This document shows positions 17,273 to 25,775 of a stretch of 64,000 bases of DNA, one piece after another. Source of the stretch: Corallococcus macrosporus (GTDB lineage: Bacteria > Myxococcota > Myxococcia > Myxococcales > Myxococcaceae); NCBI RefSeq assembly GCF_017302985.1, contig NZ_JAFIMU010000007.1, positions 1,984,001 through 2,048,000 on the forward strand, read 5' to 3'. The number at the start of each line of letters is the position of its first letter. The first letter of the stretch is position 1. The notes under the pieces were generated by a model. The model saw only the letters and a list, made by a program, of their open reading frames with translations, did no database searches and had not been told where the DNA came from. The translations under genes were made by a program, and so were the position numbers.

Positions 17273-17898
17273 TGCTCTCTTCGTCGACGCGGGTGTTGCT
17301 GGCGGTGGCGCTGCTGGTGTGCGCGGGAGCGGCGGTGGCGTTCCGGCACCGGCAGAACGGGCAGGGCGCGCAGGGTGGGCGCATCTCCGGGCCGAAGCTG
17401 GCGTGGCTGCTGTACGCGGTGTTCCTCTGGTTCCTCGTGTGCCCGCTGGTGGCGCTGGATGCCGCCGTGCCGGTGGAGGCGCGCATCGTGCTGGGGGCCT
17501 TCGCGGTGTCCATGTGGCTGCGCGGGGCCGCGGAGCTCTACATGCTCTACGTGTCGCGCAACTGGCGGCCGCCGTATGGCGTGGGCCATGACCTGGGGTG
17601 CATCGCGCTGGTGGGGGCGGGGCTCGCGTACACCGGGGAGAGGTGGGCCGGCGTGCTGGACGGGCGCGACGTGTGGGCGCTGGCGCTGGTGGGGCTGGTG
17701 CTGGTGAGCCTGGTGGTCGAGGTGGCCTACGCGGCGCTGTTCCATCAGGCCGTGGAAGGACGCACCACCGGCGAGGACGGCGTGTGGTTCGCGGACGCCG
17801 AGCAGGCGCGGTTCCGGCGCATCAACCGGCTGACGCTGGCGCTCAACGTGCCGCTGTATGGAGCGCTGGCGGTGTGGCTGGTGTTCGGGATGCGGTGA
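17272..17898 (+). CDS. Integral membrane protein, unknown
   Basis: 208 residues with about five hydrophobic segments: LLAVALLVCAGAAVAF, LAWLLYAVFLWFLVCPLVAL, IVLGAFAVSMWL, LGCIALVGAGLAYT and ALVGLVLVSLVVEVAYAAL. A hydrophilic section HQAVEGRTTGEDGVWFADAEQARF precedes the last segment. No family recognised. The start codon overlaps the stop of the desaturase (TGATG), so translation is coupled and the two products probably act together. The stop abuts that of the convergent immunity gene. Confidence 0.72.
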   Translation: MLSSSTRVLLAVALLVCAGAAVAFRHRQNGQGAQGGRISGPKLAWLLYAVFLWFLVCPLVALDAAVPVEARIVLGAFAVSMWLRGAAELYMLYVSRNWRPPYGVGHDLGCIALVGAGLAYTGERWAGVLDGRDVWALALVGLVLVSLVVEVAYAALFHQAVEGRTTGEDGVWFADAEQARFRRINRLTLALNVPLYGALAVWLVFGMR

Positions 17899-19122
17899 TC
17901 AGACCACGGACTGGCGCCAGGCCTTGGACAGGTGGCCGGGGTGGGACTGGTTGAAGCGGTGGAGCAGCTCCTCCCGGCCGTGCTCCAGCAGGTACGTGAG
18001 CTCCCGGGGCATCAGCGTCTTCACGGTGACCAGCCGCACCTGTCCGTCCGGCATCGTGAAGTGGCTGGGGAGCGTGGGGGTGTCCATGCCCAGGAGCACG
18101 GCGACGCGGCCGTCCTTCGTCAGGAGCGGTTCGGGCAGGTGCGCTCCGTCCACTTCCATGGAGAGGAGGCCGGTCCTCGCGGGTTCGCGCAGGTGTTCGT
18201 GGCCCACCAGCTCGTTGGCGATGCGCTCCAGCAGCGTCACGGGCCATTTCGCCTGGGGCTCATCGGTTTCGAGCGCGAGCTCCAGGCCGAAGCCCACGGA
18301 GGGCTCCCTGGTGTCCACGAAGAAGTCGGAGAGGCCGTCCGTCACGAAGAGTGCGCGTCCTTCAGGCCGGTGGATGACGCGCCAGACCTGACGCCTCGCG
18401 GGCCAGCCTCCTCCGACGACGATGGGGAGGATGGCGTTTTCATCCAGCGTGCCAAGGGTGCGCCAGAAGGCGGTGCGGGCGGTCTCGGTCCGTTCATAGA
18501 GCGCCTGGAGCTTGCGGTTGTGTTCACGCTGTTCCGGACTGACTTCGCTGGGGCCCGTGACTTCCGTGAACGACATCCCCGTGGCACCGGAGCGCTCCAG
18601 TGCATCCTTGATCTCCTCGGAGACGATGAGCACACCCGTCCAGCCCCAGGGGCGGAAGACCCTGGCATCACCCACCTTCGTCGTGTCGATGCGCATGCCC
18701 ATGACGGACCTGTATCGCCCGGTCTTTTCCGGCCGCCCGTCTTCGGGCTTCCAATACAGCACCTCCGCGGACTGCTGATCATCAATGCATCGGAGGGTCC
18801 GCGTCGCGACGAGGATGAAATAGGGCTCCGCCTGTCCATCGACATCGACCGGAATGACCTGCACCTCACCAGGCGCCAACTCCGTGAACACGCTCGCGAT
18901 TCTTCGATGAACAACCGGCGCAGCCCCCACGCTCGTCGTGGAGAAGTCGACGACCCTCCCTGGATGACTGACGGGGATCCGTAGAGGTTCATTGACTTGA
19001 ACCGGGCATCCATCCGCGAACTGCCAGATGTCATCGATCTCCTGGCCCTGGACGTTCCTGGCTTCACCCGGCAACCAGCGGTCCATCAATTCCATGTCGT
19101 CAAAGAGTTCGAAGTACCGCAT
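17899..19122 (-). CDS. Immunity protein, Imm11 + Suppressor-of-fused domains
   Basis: 407 residues. The N-terminal half (MRYFELFDDMELMDRWLPG, FADGCPVQVNEPLRIPVSHPG, then YFILVATRTLRCIDDQQS) fits Imm11 (immunity protein family MXAN_0049). The C-terminal ~180 residues (ALFVTDGLSDFFVDTREPSVGFGLEL, KWPVTLLERIA, VRLVTVKTLMPRELTYLL, WRQSVV) fit a bacterial Suppressor-of-fused domain, another known immunity domain. It should bind and block the nuclease toxin encoded 21 bases upstream. ATG 19122 follows AAGAG seven bases upstream; GTG 19131 is an alternative. The DNA is less G/C-rich than its surroundings, as expected of laterally exchanged immunity genes. Confidence 0.85.
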   Translation of the reverse strand: MRYFELFDDMELMDRWLPGEARNVQGQEIDDIWQFADGCPVQVNEPLRIPVSHPGRVVDFSTTSVGAAPVVHRRIASVFTELAPGEVQVIPVDVDGQAEPYFILVATRTLRCIDDQQSAEVLYWKPEDGRPEKTGRYRSVMGMRIDTTKVGDARVFRPWGWTGVLIVSEEIKDALERSGATGMSFTEVTGPSEVSPEQREHNRKLQALYERTETARTAFWRTLGTLDENAILPIVVGGGWPARRQVWRVIHRPEGRALFVTDGLSDFFVDTREPSVGFGLELALETDEPQAKWPVTLLERIANELVGHEHLREPARTGLLSMEVDGAHLPEPLLTKDGRVAVLLGMDTPTLPSHFTMPDGQVRLVTVKTLMPRELTYLLEHGREELLHRFNQSHPGHLSKAWRQSVV

Positions 19123-19143
19123 CGGGATCACTCTTCTTGTGAG

Positions 19144-20469
19144 TCAGGGTTGGGTAACAAGCAGGTTGAGCGGGGTGTTCTGCGTGGAGATCTCCTGCCC
19201 CAGGGATTGCAGCTCCTCTACCAGCGCCTCCCTGCATGTCAGGATGGTTCTGCACCGACCTAAAGCGTCACGCAGTCTTTTGTAGACTGCCTTATGGTAC
19301 GCCTCCGGATGTGGCCCTTTATGACCGGCAACACGGACGGTGTTCACCTCGTCATCCAGGGACATCCCTGCACGGTCGAAGAGCTCCTGGAACTTGGGCG
19401 ACCAGGGGCCGCCATCGCGCGTCGCTTCCCACCACTTGTTCGTGGCGATGTGATGCACGCGGACTTCGACGGGGGCGGGGATGTTCGGCCCCTTCGCGGA
19501 CATCGCTACCGCGTTGGGCGCTAACGCGATCGTCACTGCGCCACTTGCGGACACCGCGACCGCTGAGACTTCCGCCGCGGCCACCAGCCGGAAGCCTCCC
19601 TGCTCCGCTCCCACCAGCGCGGCCTGGGCCGAACCCGGCAGCGTCGCGACCCTGGTTGCCAGCGTCCGCGCCGTTCCTCCCAGCGCCGCCATCGCCAGCA
19701 TCACGAAGGCCCTTGCCGCCTGCTTGCCCATCACCTCGCCGTACTTCTCTCCGGCGTCACGGACTTCGTCGAACGTCTCCGCGTCCTTCACCTCCGCCGC
19801 CAGCACCCTCCAGCCCTGGATGAGACTCCACACCGTGTCCCAGCCCAGGTATGCAATCAGCGCCACCGTCAGTGTCGCCGCGACTCCCTTGGACAGCAGC
19901 GGCTCCGGGACCAGCCACAGGCTGAAGTACACCGCTCCCGTCGTCGCCAGCAGCGTCACCATCGCCTCGGGGTCCACCATCCCCTCCAAGGCTTCGGCCG
20001 TCTCCTCCCATACCGAGTCCAACGCGATGCGGAAGGCCAGCGTCTGCTTGCCCTCCTCATCCAGCGTCAGGCTCCGGTCCAGCAGGCGCAGGCAGTCTCC
20101 GGACTGCCGCTTGCGCACGCACCAGCGTCCGTAGGCGGCCTCCAGCTTCGTGCCCGTTTGCGCCACCCGGACGCGGCCCTGCCTTGGATCCACCACGGAG
20201 ACGACGCCCAGCGACGCTCGCGGACGCTCTGCCCTGGGATTCAACAGCCGGAGCGCTTCCCTCCTGGGGTGCATGGACACCGGCGCTCCTCGCGCCAGCG
20301 TTCGCACCGTGTCCTCGAAGGTGTCTTCGTCCAGCGCCACGGGCGGTGTGTCCGTTCGCGGCGTGTACTCACGCGTTCGGCCCTCTCCCGTGTCCAACCT
20401 CAGCGCATGTGACGTCGCGCAGCCCGTCACGAACAGCACCCACAGCACGCACAGCCAGCGCGCTGGCAT
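19144..20469 (-). CDS. SitA-type polymorphic toxin lipoprotein with AHH nuclease domain
   Basis: 441 residues. Lipoprotein signal MPARWLCVLWVLFVTGC (lipobox FVTGC, Cys 17), a conserved N-terminal carrier region, membrane-active hydrophobic stretches (LATTGAVYFSLWLVP, LTVALIAYLGW) and a C-terminal toxin domain. The last ~104 residues read HHIATNKWW ... FDRAGMSLDDEVNTVRVAGHKGPHPEAYH, with HH (339-340), H383, H387 and H392, the A/wHH (AHH) HNH-type nuclease signature. This is the layout of SitA-family toxins, in particular those named SitA5, which pass between cells by outer-membrane exchange. The toxin end is less G/C-rich than the rest. Start ATG 20467-20469. Confidence 0.85.
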   Translation of the reverse strand: MPARWLCVLWVLFVTGCATSHALRLDTGEGRTREYTPRTDTPPVALDEDTFEDTVRTLARGAPVSMHPRREALRLLNPRAERPRASLGVVSVVDPRQGRVRVAQTGTKLEAAYGRWCVRKRQSGDCLRLLDRSLTLDEEGKQTLAFRIALDSVWEETAEALEGMVDPEAMVTLLATTGAVYFSLWLVPEPLLSKGVAATLTVALIAYLGWDTVWSLIQGWRVLAAEVKDAETFDEVRDAGEKYGEVMGKQAARAFVMLAMAALGGTARTLATRVATLPGSAQAALVGAEQGGFRLVAAAEVSAVAVSASGAVTIALAPNAVAMSAKGPNIPAPVEVRVHHIATNKWWEATRDGGPWSPKFQELFDRAGMSLDDEVNTVRVAGHKGPHPEAYHKAVYKRLRDALGRCRTILTCREALVEELQSLGQEISTQNTPLNLLVTQP

Positions 20470-20481
20470 GTCCGTGCGCTC

Positions 20482-20880
20482 TCAGCCTTGCAGCGCCGCT
20501 CCCAGCTCCTCGTCTCCGTGCTTCAGCCAGGTGCGCGCCGCGGACTCCTGCCAGAAGCGGCGGAGGATCTTGTCCGTGCCGCTTCCGGAGGCCACGCGGT
20601 TCAACTGCAACGCGACGATCTGGTTCTGCACCAGCTCCGCCACCCGCGTCACGCCGGAGCGCAGGCCGTACTCCTGCACCCGCTTGATGAGGTCCGCGGC
20701 CTCCGGCGACGCCGGCCGGAACGTGCGCAGGTCCGCTTCGATCTTGATGGGCTGCCCCGCCACCTCGTCCGTCGCGGCCCGCAGGTCCACCACGAACCGC
20801 TGCATCTCCTCCAGCCGGATGTAGCCCTCCAGCGCGAAGCTCACGATGGATTCCGCTCGGTCCACGTCGATTCGATACAT
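20482..20880 (-). CDS. STAS-like protein, unknown role
   Basis: 132 residues. MYRIDVDRAESIVSFALEGYIRLEEMQRFVVDLR and FEADLRTFRPASPEAADLI-like spacing resemble STAS/SpoIIAA-type folds, with a C-terminal helical region (DKILRRFWQESAARTWLK). I cannot name it further. The ATG 20878-20880 follows AAGGGGGG closely. It lies twelve bases upstream of the toxin in the same direction, so it may be cotranscribed with the toxin and immunity genes, but a functional link is not shown. Confidence 0.7.
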   Translation of the reverse strand: MYRIDVDRAESIVSFALEGYIRLEEMQRFVVDLRAATDEVAGQPIKIEADLRTFRPASPEAADLIKRVQEYGLRSGVTRVAELVQNQIVALQLNRVASGSGTDKILRRFWQESAARTWLKHGDEELGAALQG

Positions 20881-20965
20881 CGAGGCCCCCCTTCGTGAGA
20901 CTGCGTCGACCCTTCTCTCCCATCCAGCGTCCACGTGCCAACGTCCGGAGGGATGAGGCCCCTAT

Positions 20966-21457
20966 TCAGGACTCCACTCGGAGCTGCTCCAGAAGGAGGG
21001 CCAGCCCTCGCGCCGCCGCCGCCTGACGCACCTGCCGCCGGTCCCCTTCGAACCGGTGACGCTCCACCACCGCCGCCTTCCCGCGCCGCTGCACCGCGAT
21101 GAACACCAGCCCCACCGGCTTCGTCTCCGTCCCGCCCCCGGGCCCCGCGATGCCCGTCTCCGCCACCGCCCAGTCCGCCCACGAACGCTCCAGCGCCCCC
21201 GCCGCCATCGCGCCCACCGCCTCCGCGCTCACCGACCCGTGCGCCTGCAACAGCGCCAGCGGCACCCCCAACTGCTCGCCCTTCGACTCGTTCGAGTACG
21301 GCACGAACCCGCGCTCCACCACCGCCGAGGCCCCCGGCACCTCCGTCAGCGCCGCGGTCATCAGCCCGCCCGTGCACGCCTCCGCCAACACCAGCCGCAC
21401 CCCTGCCTCCCGGCACCGGCCAATCACCTTCGGCGCCACCGCCTCCAGTTGGCTCAT
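20966..21457 (-). CDS. pncC: CinA C-terminal / nicotinamide-nucleotide amidohydrolase
   Basis: 163 residues, standalone CinA C-terminal domain: AEACTGGLMTAALTEVPGASAVVERGF, YSNESKGEQLGV, GSVSAEAVGAMAAGAL, and TGIAGPGGGTETKPVGLVFIA. This domain hydrolyses nicotinamide mononucleotide to nicotinate mononucleotide in NAD salvage. The length and motifs match PncC. The start at ATG 21455-21457 overlaps the GRAS stop as ATGA, so they are coupled. Confidence 0.9.
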   Translation of the reverse strand: MSQLEAVAPKVIGRCREAGVRLVLAEACTGGLMTAALTEVPGASAVVERGFVPYSNESKGEQLGVPLALLQAHGSVSAEAVGAMAAGALERSWADWAVAETGIAGPGGGTETKPVGLVFIAVQRRGKAAVVERHRFEGDRRQVRQAAAARGLALLLEQLRVES

Positions 21458-22563
21458 GCGCCCTCCCGGGGCACCGCCGCCAGCACCGACACCAGCACAT
21501 CCCCACGGAAGGTGATGCCCACCGTGCCCTCCTCCAGGCGCAGCCCCACCGCGGGGTGCACGTCGCCCGGGCACACCGCCTCCAGCCCTCGCCGCGACGT
21601 GAAGCCCGCGCGCTGCAACCGCTCCCACCATGCGGGGGCCGGCTCATGGCGCTCGCACCGCTCCGACTCGTTCACCGTGCCCACGATGTCGTCTACCTCC
21701 CGGCCGAAGAACCGCTTGATGGCGCGCCGCTCCGCGCCCGGCACCTCCAGCGTATCCAGCAACTGGAACACGCGGGAGAAGTGATGCCACGCATTGATCA
21801 ACCGTTCACGCGCCGGCGCGCGGTGGTGGTCCACGTGGGGCTCGCACAGCACCACGCCCACCGGCCCCAGCGATGCCAGCCTCGCGAGCACCGCGTCGCG
21901 CGCCTCCACGCCCGACGTCTCCTGCTCCGCCACGTGGTGCAGCGCGAACGCCGCGTTCACCACCAGCGGCCGCTTCACGCCTCGCAGCGCCGCCCACGTC
22001 GCCGCGTCCAGGTCCTCCACCGGCGACTCCAGCTTCACGAACTCCAGCGACAGCCCCACCTCCTCCGCCACCGCCAGCACCGCGTCGCGGGCCTCCACCA
22101 GGCTGGTGCCGCTGGGGTCCACGCCCACCACCGTCAGGTGCTGGGGCAGCGCGTCCGCCTTCGCCAGCGCGCGCAGCAGGTTGCACTCCTGCCGTCCCTG
22201 CCCGATGCCCACGTCCAGCAGCGTCGCCTCGGCGTGCCCTCGCAGGAAGTCCGCGAGCAGCGCGTTCGCCACCGCGTCCGCCGCGGACGCCAGCGGCAGG
22301 TGCTTCATCAGCCGCCGGAACAGCTCGATCTGCGGCGCGCCTCCGTCCACCTCCGAGGCCCGGTACGGATGCAGTGCCCCCGTCGCTCCCTCCAATCGGC
22401 GCGACAGCGCGGTGGCGAACACGGCGTAGTTCTCGTCCTCCGAGATGCGCTCCGCGTCGAGCAATCGATAGAGCTCGGCCAGCGTCTCCACCGCCGCCAA
22501 CGTTCGCGCTGACAACGCATGGTCCATCGCCCGGAGCAGCAGTTCGTCCTTCGGCGTGCGCAT
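21454..22563 (-). CDS. Bacterial GRAS-domain protein (methyltransferase-like)
   Basis: 369 residues. The GRAS-domain layout is visible: a helical cap (MDHALSARTLAAVETLAELYRLLD, then FATALSRRL and FRRLMKHLPLASAADAVANALLADFL), a Rossmann core starting ATLLDVGIGQGRQECNLLRAL, VVGVDPSGTSLVEAR and VVNAAFALHHVAEQET, and the distal FVxEPHVDHHR-like stretch. In plants GRAS proteins (DELLA, SCARECROW) are regulators; bacterial members are predicted small-molecule methyltransferases. The product and substrate are unknown. ATG 22561-22563 is preceded by GGGGAGGG. The stop overlaps the start of CinA. Confidence 0.85.
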   Translation of the reverse strand: MRTPKDELLLRAMDHALSARTLAAVETLAELYRLLDAERISEDENYAVFATALSRRLEGATGALHPYRASEVDGGAPQIELFRRLMKHLPLASAADAVANALLADFLRGHAEATLLDVGIGQGRQECNLLRALAKADALPQHLTVVGVDPSGTSLVEARDAVLAVAEEVGLSLEFVKLESPVEDLDAATWAALRGVKRPLVVNAAFALHHVAEQETSGVEARDAVLARLASLGPVGVVLCEPHVDHHRAPARERLINAWHHFSRVFQLLDTLEVPGAERRAIKRFFGREVDDIVGTVNESERCERHEPAPAWWERLQRAGFTSRRGLEAVCPGDVHPAVGLRLEEGTVGITFRGDVLVSVLAAVPREGA

Positions 22564-22975
22564 GCGCCCTCCCCGCGAAGCCGTGGCCGTGGCTTCCGCT
22601 CGACATGAAAAAGTGTAACGACCGCTCTTGTCGCGGCTCCAGGGGGCGGCACCTCGGGACACGGGGCCGTGCGCGTGTGCACAGCGTGCCCGCCCTCGGG
22701 GACGGACTGGCGCGACGCGGGGGGAATGGCAGGGACTGCGCTCTCGGAGGTGGGAGCCCGGAGACTCCGCTCGAGGCGCCCCTGGGAGATGGGACGGGTC
22801 GTGAAAACATCCAGCCAGGATCGGGCCCAACAGACGTATGGTTTCGCGTGCCGACTTCCGCCCCGGGCCGGGGAAGCTTCGGACGCCCGTGGCAGAACCC
22901 GATGAATGCATGCGGTGTCGCGAACAGACCGGAGCCCTCCGGTGCGGTCGCGAGTGACAGTTTCGTGGGGGGCCG
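22564..22975. other. 412-bp intergenic region, no supported gene
   Basis: Divergent region between the GRAS gene and the TonB receptor. A frame beginning ATGAAAAAGTGT near 22603 runs to a stop near the receptor start, but its product is Arg/Gly-rich with no recognisable motif and I do not call it. A hairpin ACCGGA-GCCC-TCCGGT occupies 22928-22943, 32 bases before the receptor start codon, and could be a 5' leader structure. No riboswitch pattern seen. Confidence 0.6.
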
Positions 22976-25774
22976 GTGTTGAAGCGCCCGCCCATGTCCT
23001 CCCCCCGCGCCGTCCCCCTGGTGCTGGCCCTCGTGCTGCTGTCCGGCGCGACCGCTCGCGCGCAGGGCGTTCCCTCTGGCACCAGCGCGCCTCGCGCCGT
23101 GGAGGTGGACGTCCATGCCACCGACGCGGGCCAGGCCCTCTCCGCCGAGGATGCCGCGCGCCTGGGTCTTTCGGCCGACGCGGGCGACGCGACGCTCGTG
23201 CCTCCCAGCCTCACCGCCGACTCGACTGCCGCGTGGCCTGAAGGCCTGGAGGGCACGCCGGGCGAGGTGGAGCTGGAGCTGCTGGTGGACGTGGAGGGCC
23301 GCGTCGCGGAAGTGAAGGTGACTCGCGCTGCCTCCGAGCCGCGCCTCACCGACGCGGCGCTCGCCGCCGCACCGGGCCTGCGCTTCACCCCGGCCACGCT
23401 GGGCGGCACGCCCGTGGCGGTGCGCCTTCCCTTCGTCTACCGCTTCACCCCGCCCGTGCAGGTCCCCGCCTCCACCACGCACCTCACCGGTGAGGTGCGC
23501 GCACGTGGCACGCGCCGGCCCCTCGTGGATGCCGCGCTCTTCCTGGACGGCGCGCTCCAGCCCGCCGCCACCACCGACACCCAGGGCCGCTTCGCGCTCG
23601 ATGTGACGCCGGGCTCTCACACGCTGGAGGTCCGTGCTCCGGGCCATGCGACGACGGCGTTCACGGAGACGCTGACGCAAGGCCAGACGCTCCAGGTCGT
23701 CTACCGGCTCCAGCCTCGCGAGGTGAACCCCTACGAGACGGTCGTGCGCGACGAACGTCCTCGCACGGAGGTCACCCGCATCAGCCTGCATGAGCAGGAG
23801 ATCCGTGAGGTGCCCGGCACGCTGGGCGATCCGTTCCGCGTGGTGATGCTGATGCCCGGCGTGGGCAGCCTTGCGTCTGGCATCAGCTACCCGGTGGTGC
23901 GCGGCAGCCAGCCGGCGGCGACGGGCTTCTTCCTGGACGGTGTGCGCATCCCCATGCTGTACCACCTGCTGCTCGGGCCCGCGGTCATCCACCCGGACTT
24001 CATCGACACCGTGGACTTCTATCCGGGCACGCCGCCGGTGCAGTACGGCCGCGTGCTGGGCGGCGCGGTGGAAGGGCGCCTCAGCCGTCCCCGCGAGGAC
24101 CGGCTGCACTTCACCGCCTACGCGGACCTGCTCAACGCGGGTGGCTTCATCGAGCAGCCCTTCGAGTCCACCGGCACCAGCGTCAGCCTCGCGGGCCGCG
24201 TGAGCTACTCCGCGCTGCTCATCTCACTGGCGGCCAATGCCTTCCAGAGCGAGGAGGCGGAGCAGCTTCGCGCGGGCTTCTGGGACTACCAGGCGCGCGT
24301 CGAGCAGAAGGTGGGCCGGGGCCGGCTGCGCTTGTTCGCGCTCGGCAGCTCCGACGACGTCGGCGTGGCACCGGAGCTGCGGGACAGCGCGGACGGCGGC
24401 GGCGTCGTGTCGCGCTTCCACCGCATCGACCTTCGCGGCACGCATCCGGTGGCGGGCGGCGAGGGCGAGGTGGGCGTCACGTTTGGCTGGGACGGCCTGG
24501 GCCTCAACGGCGAGCGGACGCGCGACACCGGACAGGAGTTGATCCGCGAGAAGGTGGGCGAATACAGCCTCCAGCAGGCGAGCGTCTCCGCTCGCGCGGG
24601 TTGGCGTCGCGTGCTGACGTCCTCGCTGGAGCTGGCCGTGGGCGCGGACGTGGAGCACCGCCGCTCCGCCACCACGCTCATGGGCACGGCTCGGCCTCCG
24701 GGCTGGCGCCCCTCTGATGAAGTGGATCCGCTCAAGCGGCCCAGCGCGCTGGCCACCTTCTCCGGTGCGTATGCGTCCGCGACCTGGAAGCCGTCGGAGC
24801 GGTGGGTGGTGACTCCAGGACTGCGTGTGGATGCGTACCACCTGGTGCCGGGCATGACCTTCACCGCCGTGGAACCGCGCCTGTCCGTGCGCCACACGCT
24901 GACGGACACCCTCACGCTCAAGGGCGGCGCGGGCCTGTTCCATCAGCCGCCCACCGTGCTCGTGCATGTGCCCGCCATCGACACCGCGAGCCTGCGCTAT
25001 GGCCTCCAGTCCGGCGCGCAGTTCGACGTGGGCGCGGAGTGGAAGGCCTTCGAAGGACTGGAACTGAGCGCGGATGCGTTCTTCAACCCGCTGTCCCGCG
25101 CGGTGGAGTTCGACCTGGTGGACGTGGCGGAGAACCGCCGCCGCCGGGGCAGCCTGGGCGAGGACCCCGCCACCACCGGCTACGCCTACGGCTTCGACCT
25201 GATGGCTCGTCACCCGCTGGGCCGCCACTGGTTCGGCTGGGTGTCGTACAGCTTCCTGCAGAGCAAGCGGAAGACGCGCTTCGCTCGCATCGGCGACGAC
25301 AACCGCGTGCTGGAGACCGTGGAGGGCACGCTGCCCTTCGCCTTCGAGCAGGCCCACACGCTCAACGCCGCGCTCAGCTACAAGTTCGGCAACAACTGGA
25401 CCGTGGGCACGGTGGTGCACTTCAACACCGGCCGCCCGGAGACGGGGCAGATCACCTCGCAGACGCAGCGCTGGGTGACGAACCCGGACGGGACGAACGA
25501 ATGGGTGCGGCAGGACCTGGACCGCACGCAGCGGCTGTCGTCGTTCTTCCGCGTGGACGCGCGCATCGCGAAGTCGTGGGCCTACCAGGACTTCACCCTG
25601 GATGCGTCGCTCGACGTGCTCAACCTCTCCGCGCAGCAGGAGGTGGTGGGCTACGAGTACCGCTTCGAGGGCGGCGACTACGAGGGCTCTCCGCACAAGG
25701 ACATCCGCCCCGTGCGCGCCCCCATCCGCATCCCCGTCATCCTCCCCCTCTTCGGCCTCAAGGCGACCTACTGA
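22976..25774 (+). CDS. TonB-dependent receptor with fused N-terminal domains
   Basis: About 932 residues. Signal peptide (positively charged start then VPLVLALVLLSGATARAQ), followed by a region resembling a TonB C-terminal domain (GEVELELLVDVEGRVAEVKV ... ALAAAPGLRFTPA), a carboxypeptidase-regulatory-like domain (LTGEVRARGTRRPLVDAAL ... GRFALDVTPG) near residues 170-245, a plug (VRGSQPAATGFFLDGV) and an outer-membrane barrel ending ILPLFGLKATY. It should import a large ligand. A TonB-C-like part within the receptor is unusual. GTG 22976 has GGGGGG close upstream; ATG 22994 is an alternative start. Confidence 0.88.
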   Translation: MLKRPPMSSPRAVPLVLALVLLSGATARAQGVPSGTSAPRAVEVDVHATDAGQALSAEDAARLGLSADAGDATLVPPSLTADSTAAWPEGLEGTPGEVELELLVDVEGRVAEVKVTRAASEPRLTDAALAAAPGLRFTPATLGGTPVAVRLPFVYRFTPPVQVPASTTHLTGEVRARGTRRPLVDAALFLDGALQPAATTDTQGRFALDVTPGSHTLEVRAPGHATTAFTETLTQGQTLQVVYRLQPREVNPYETVVRDERPRTEVTRISLHEQEIREVPGTLGDPFRVVMLMPGVGSLASGISYPVVRGSQPAATGFFLDGVRIPMLYHLLLGPAVIHPDFIDTVDFYPGTPPVQYGRVLGGAVEGRLSRPREDRLHFTAYADLLNAGGFIEQPFESTGTSVSLAGRVSYSALLISLAANAFQSEEAEQLRAGFWDYQARVEQKVGRGRLRLFALGSSDDVGVAPELRDSADGGGVVSRFHRIDLRGTHPVAGGEGEVGVTFGWDGLGLNGERTRDTGQELIREKVGEYSLQQASVSARAGWRRVLTSSLELAVGADVEHRRSATTLMGTARPPGWRPSDEVDPLKRPSALATFSGAYASATWKPSERWVVTPGLRVDAYHLVPGMTFTAVEPRLSVRHTLTDTLTLKGGAGLFHQPPTVLVHVPAIDTASLRYGLQSGAQFDVGAEWKAFEGLELSADAFFNPLSRAVEFDLVDVAENRRRRGSLGEDPATTGYAYGFDLMARHPLGRHWFGWVSYSFLQSKRKTRFARIGDDNRVLETVEGTLPFAFEQAHTLNAALSYKFGNNWTVGTVVHFNTGRPETGQITSQTQRWVTNPDGTNEWVRQDLDRTQRLSSFFRVDARIAKSWAYQDFTLDASLDVLNLSAQQEVVGYEYRFEGGDYEGSPHKDIRPVRAPIRIPVILPLFGLKATY

Positions 25775-25775
25775 C

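Noticed and set aside
22564..22975. Cobalamin-type riboswitch before the TonB receptor
   Set aside because: I could not find the conserved B12-box or the paired elements; only a 6-bp hairpin is present.
22603..22980. Possible small gene MKKCNDRSCRGSRGRH... upstream of the TonB receptor
   Set aside because: No Shine-Dalgarno sequence, atypical Arg/Gly composition and overlap with the receptor start; treated as non-coding.
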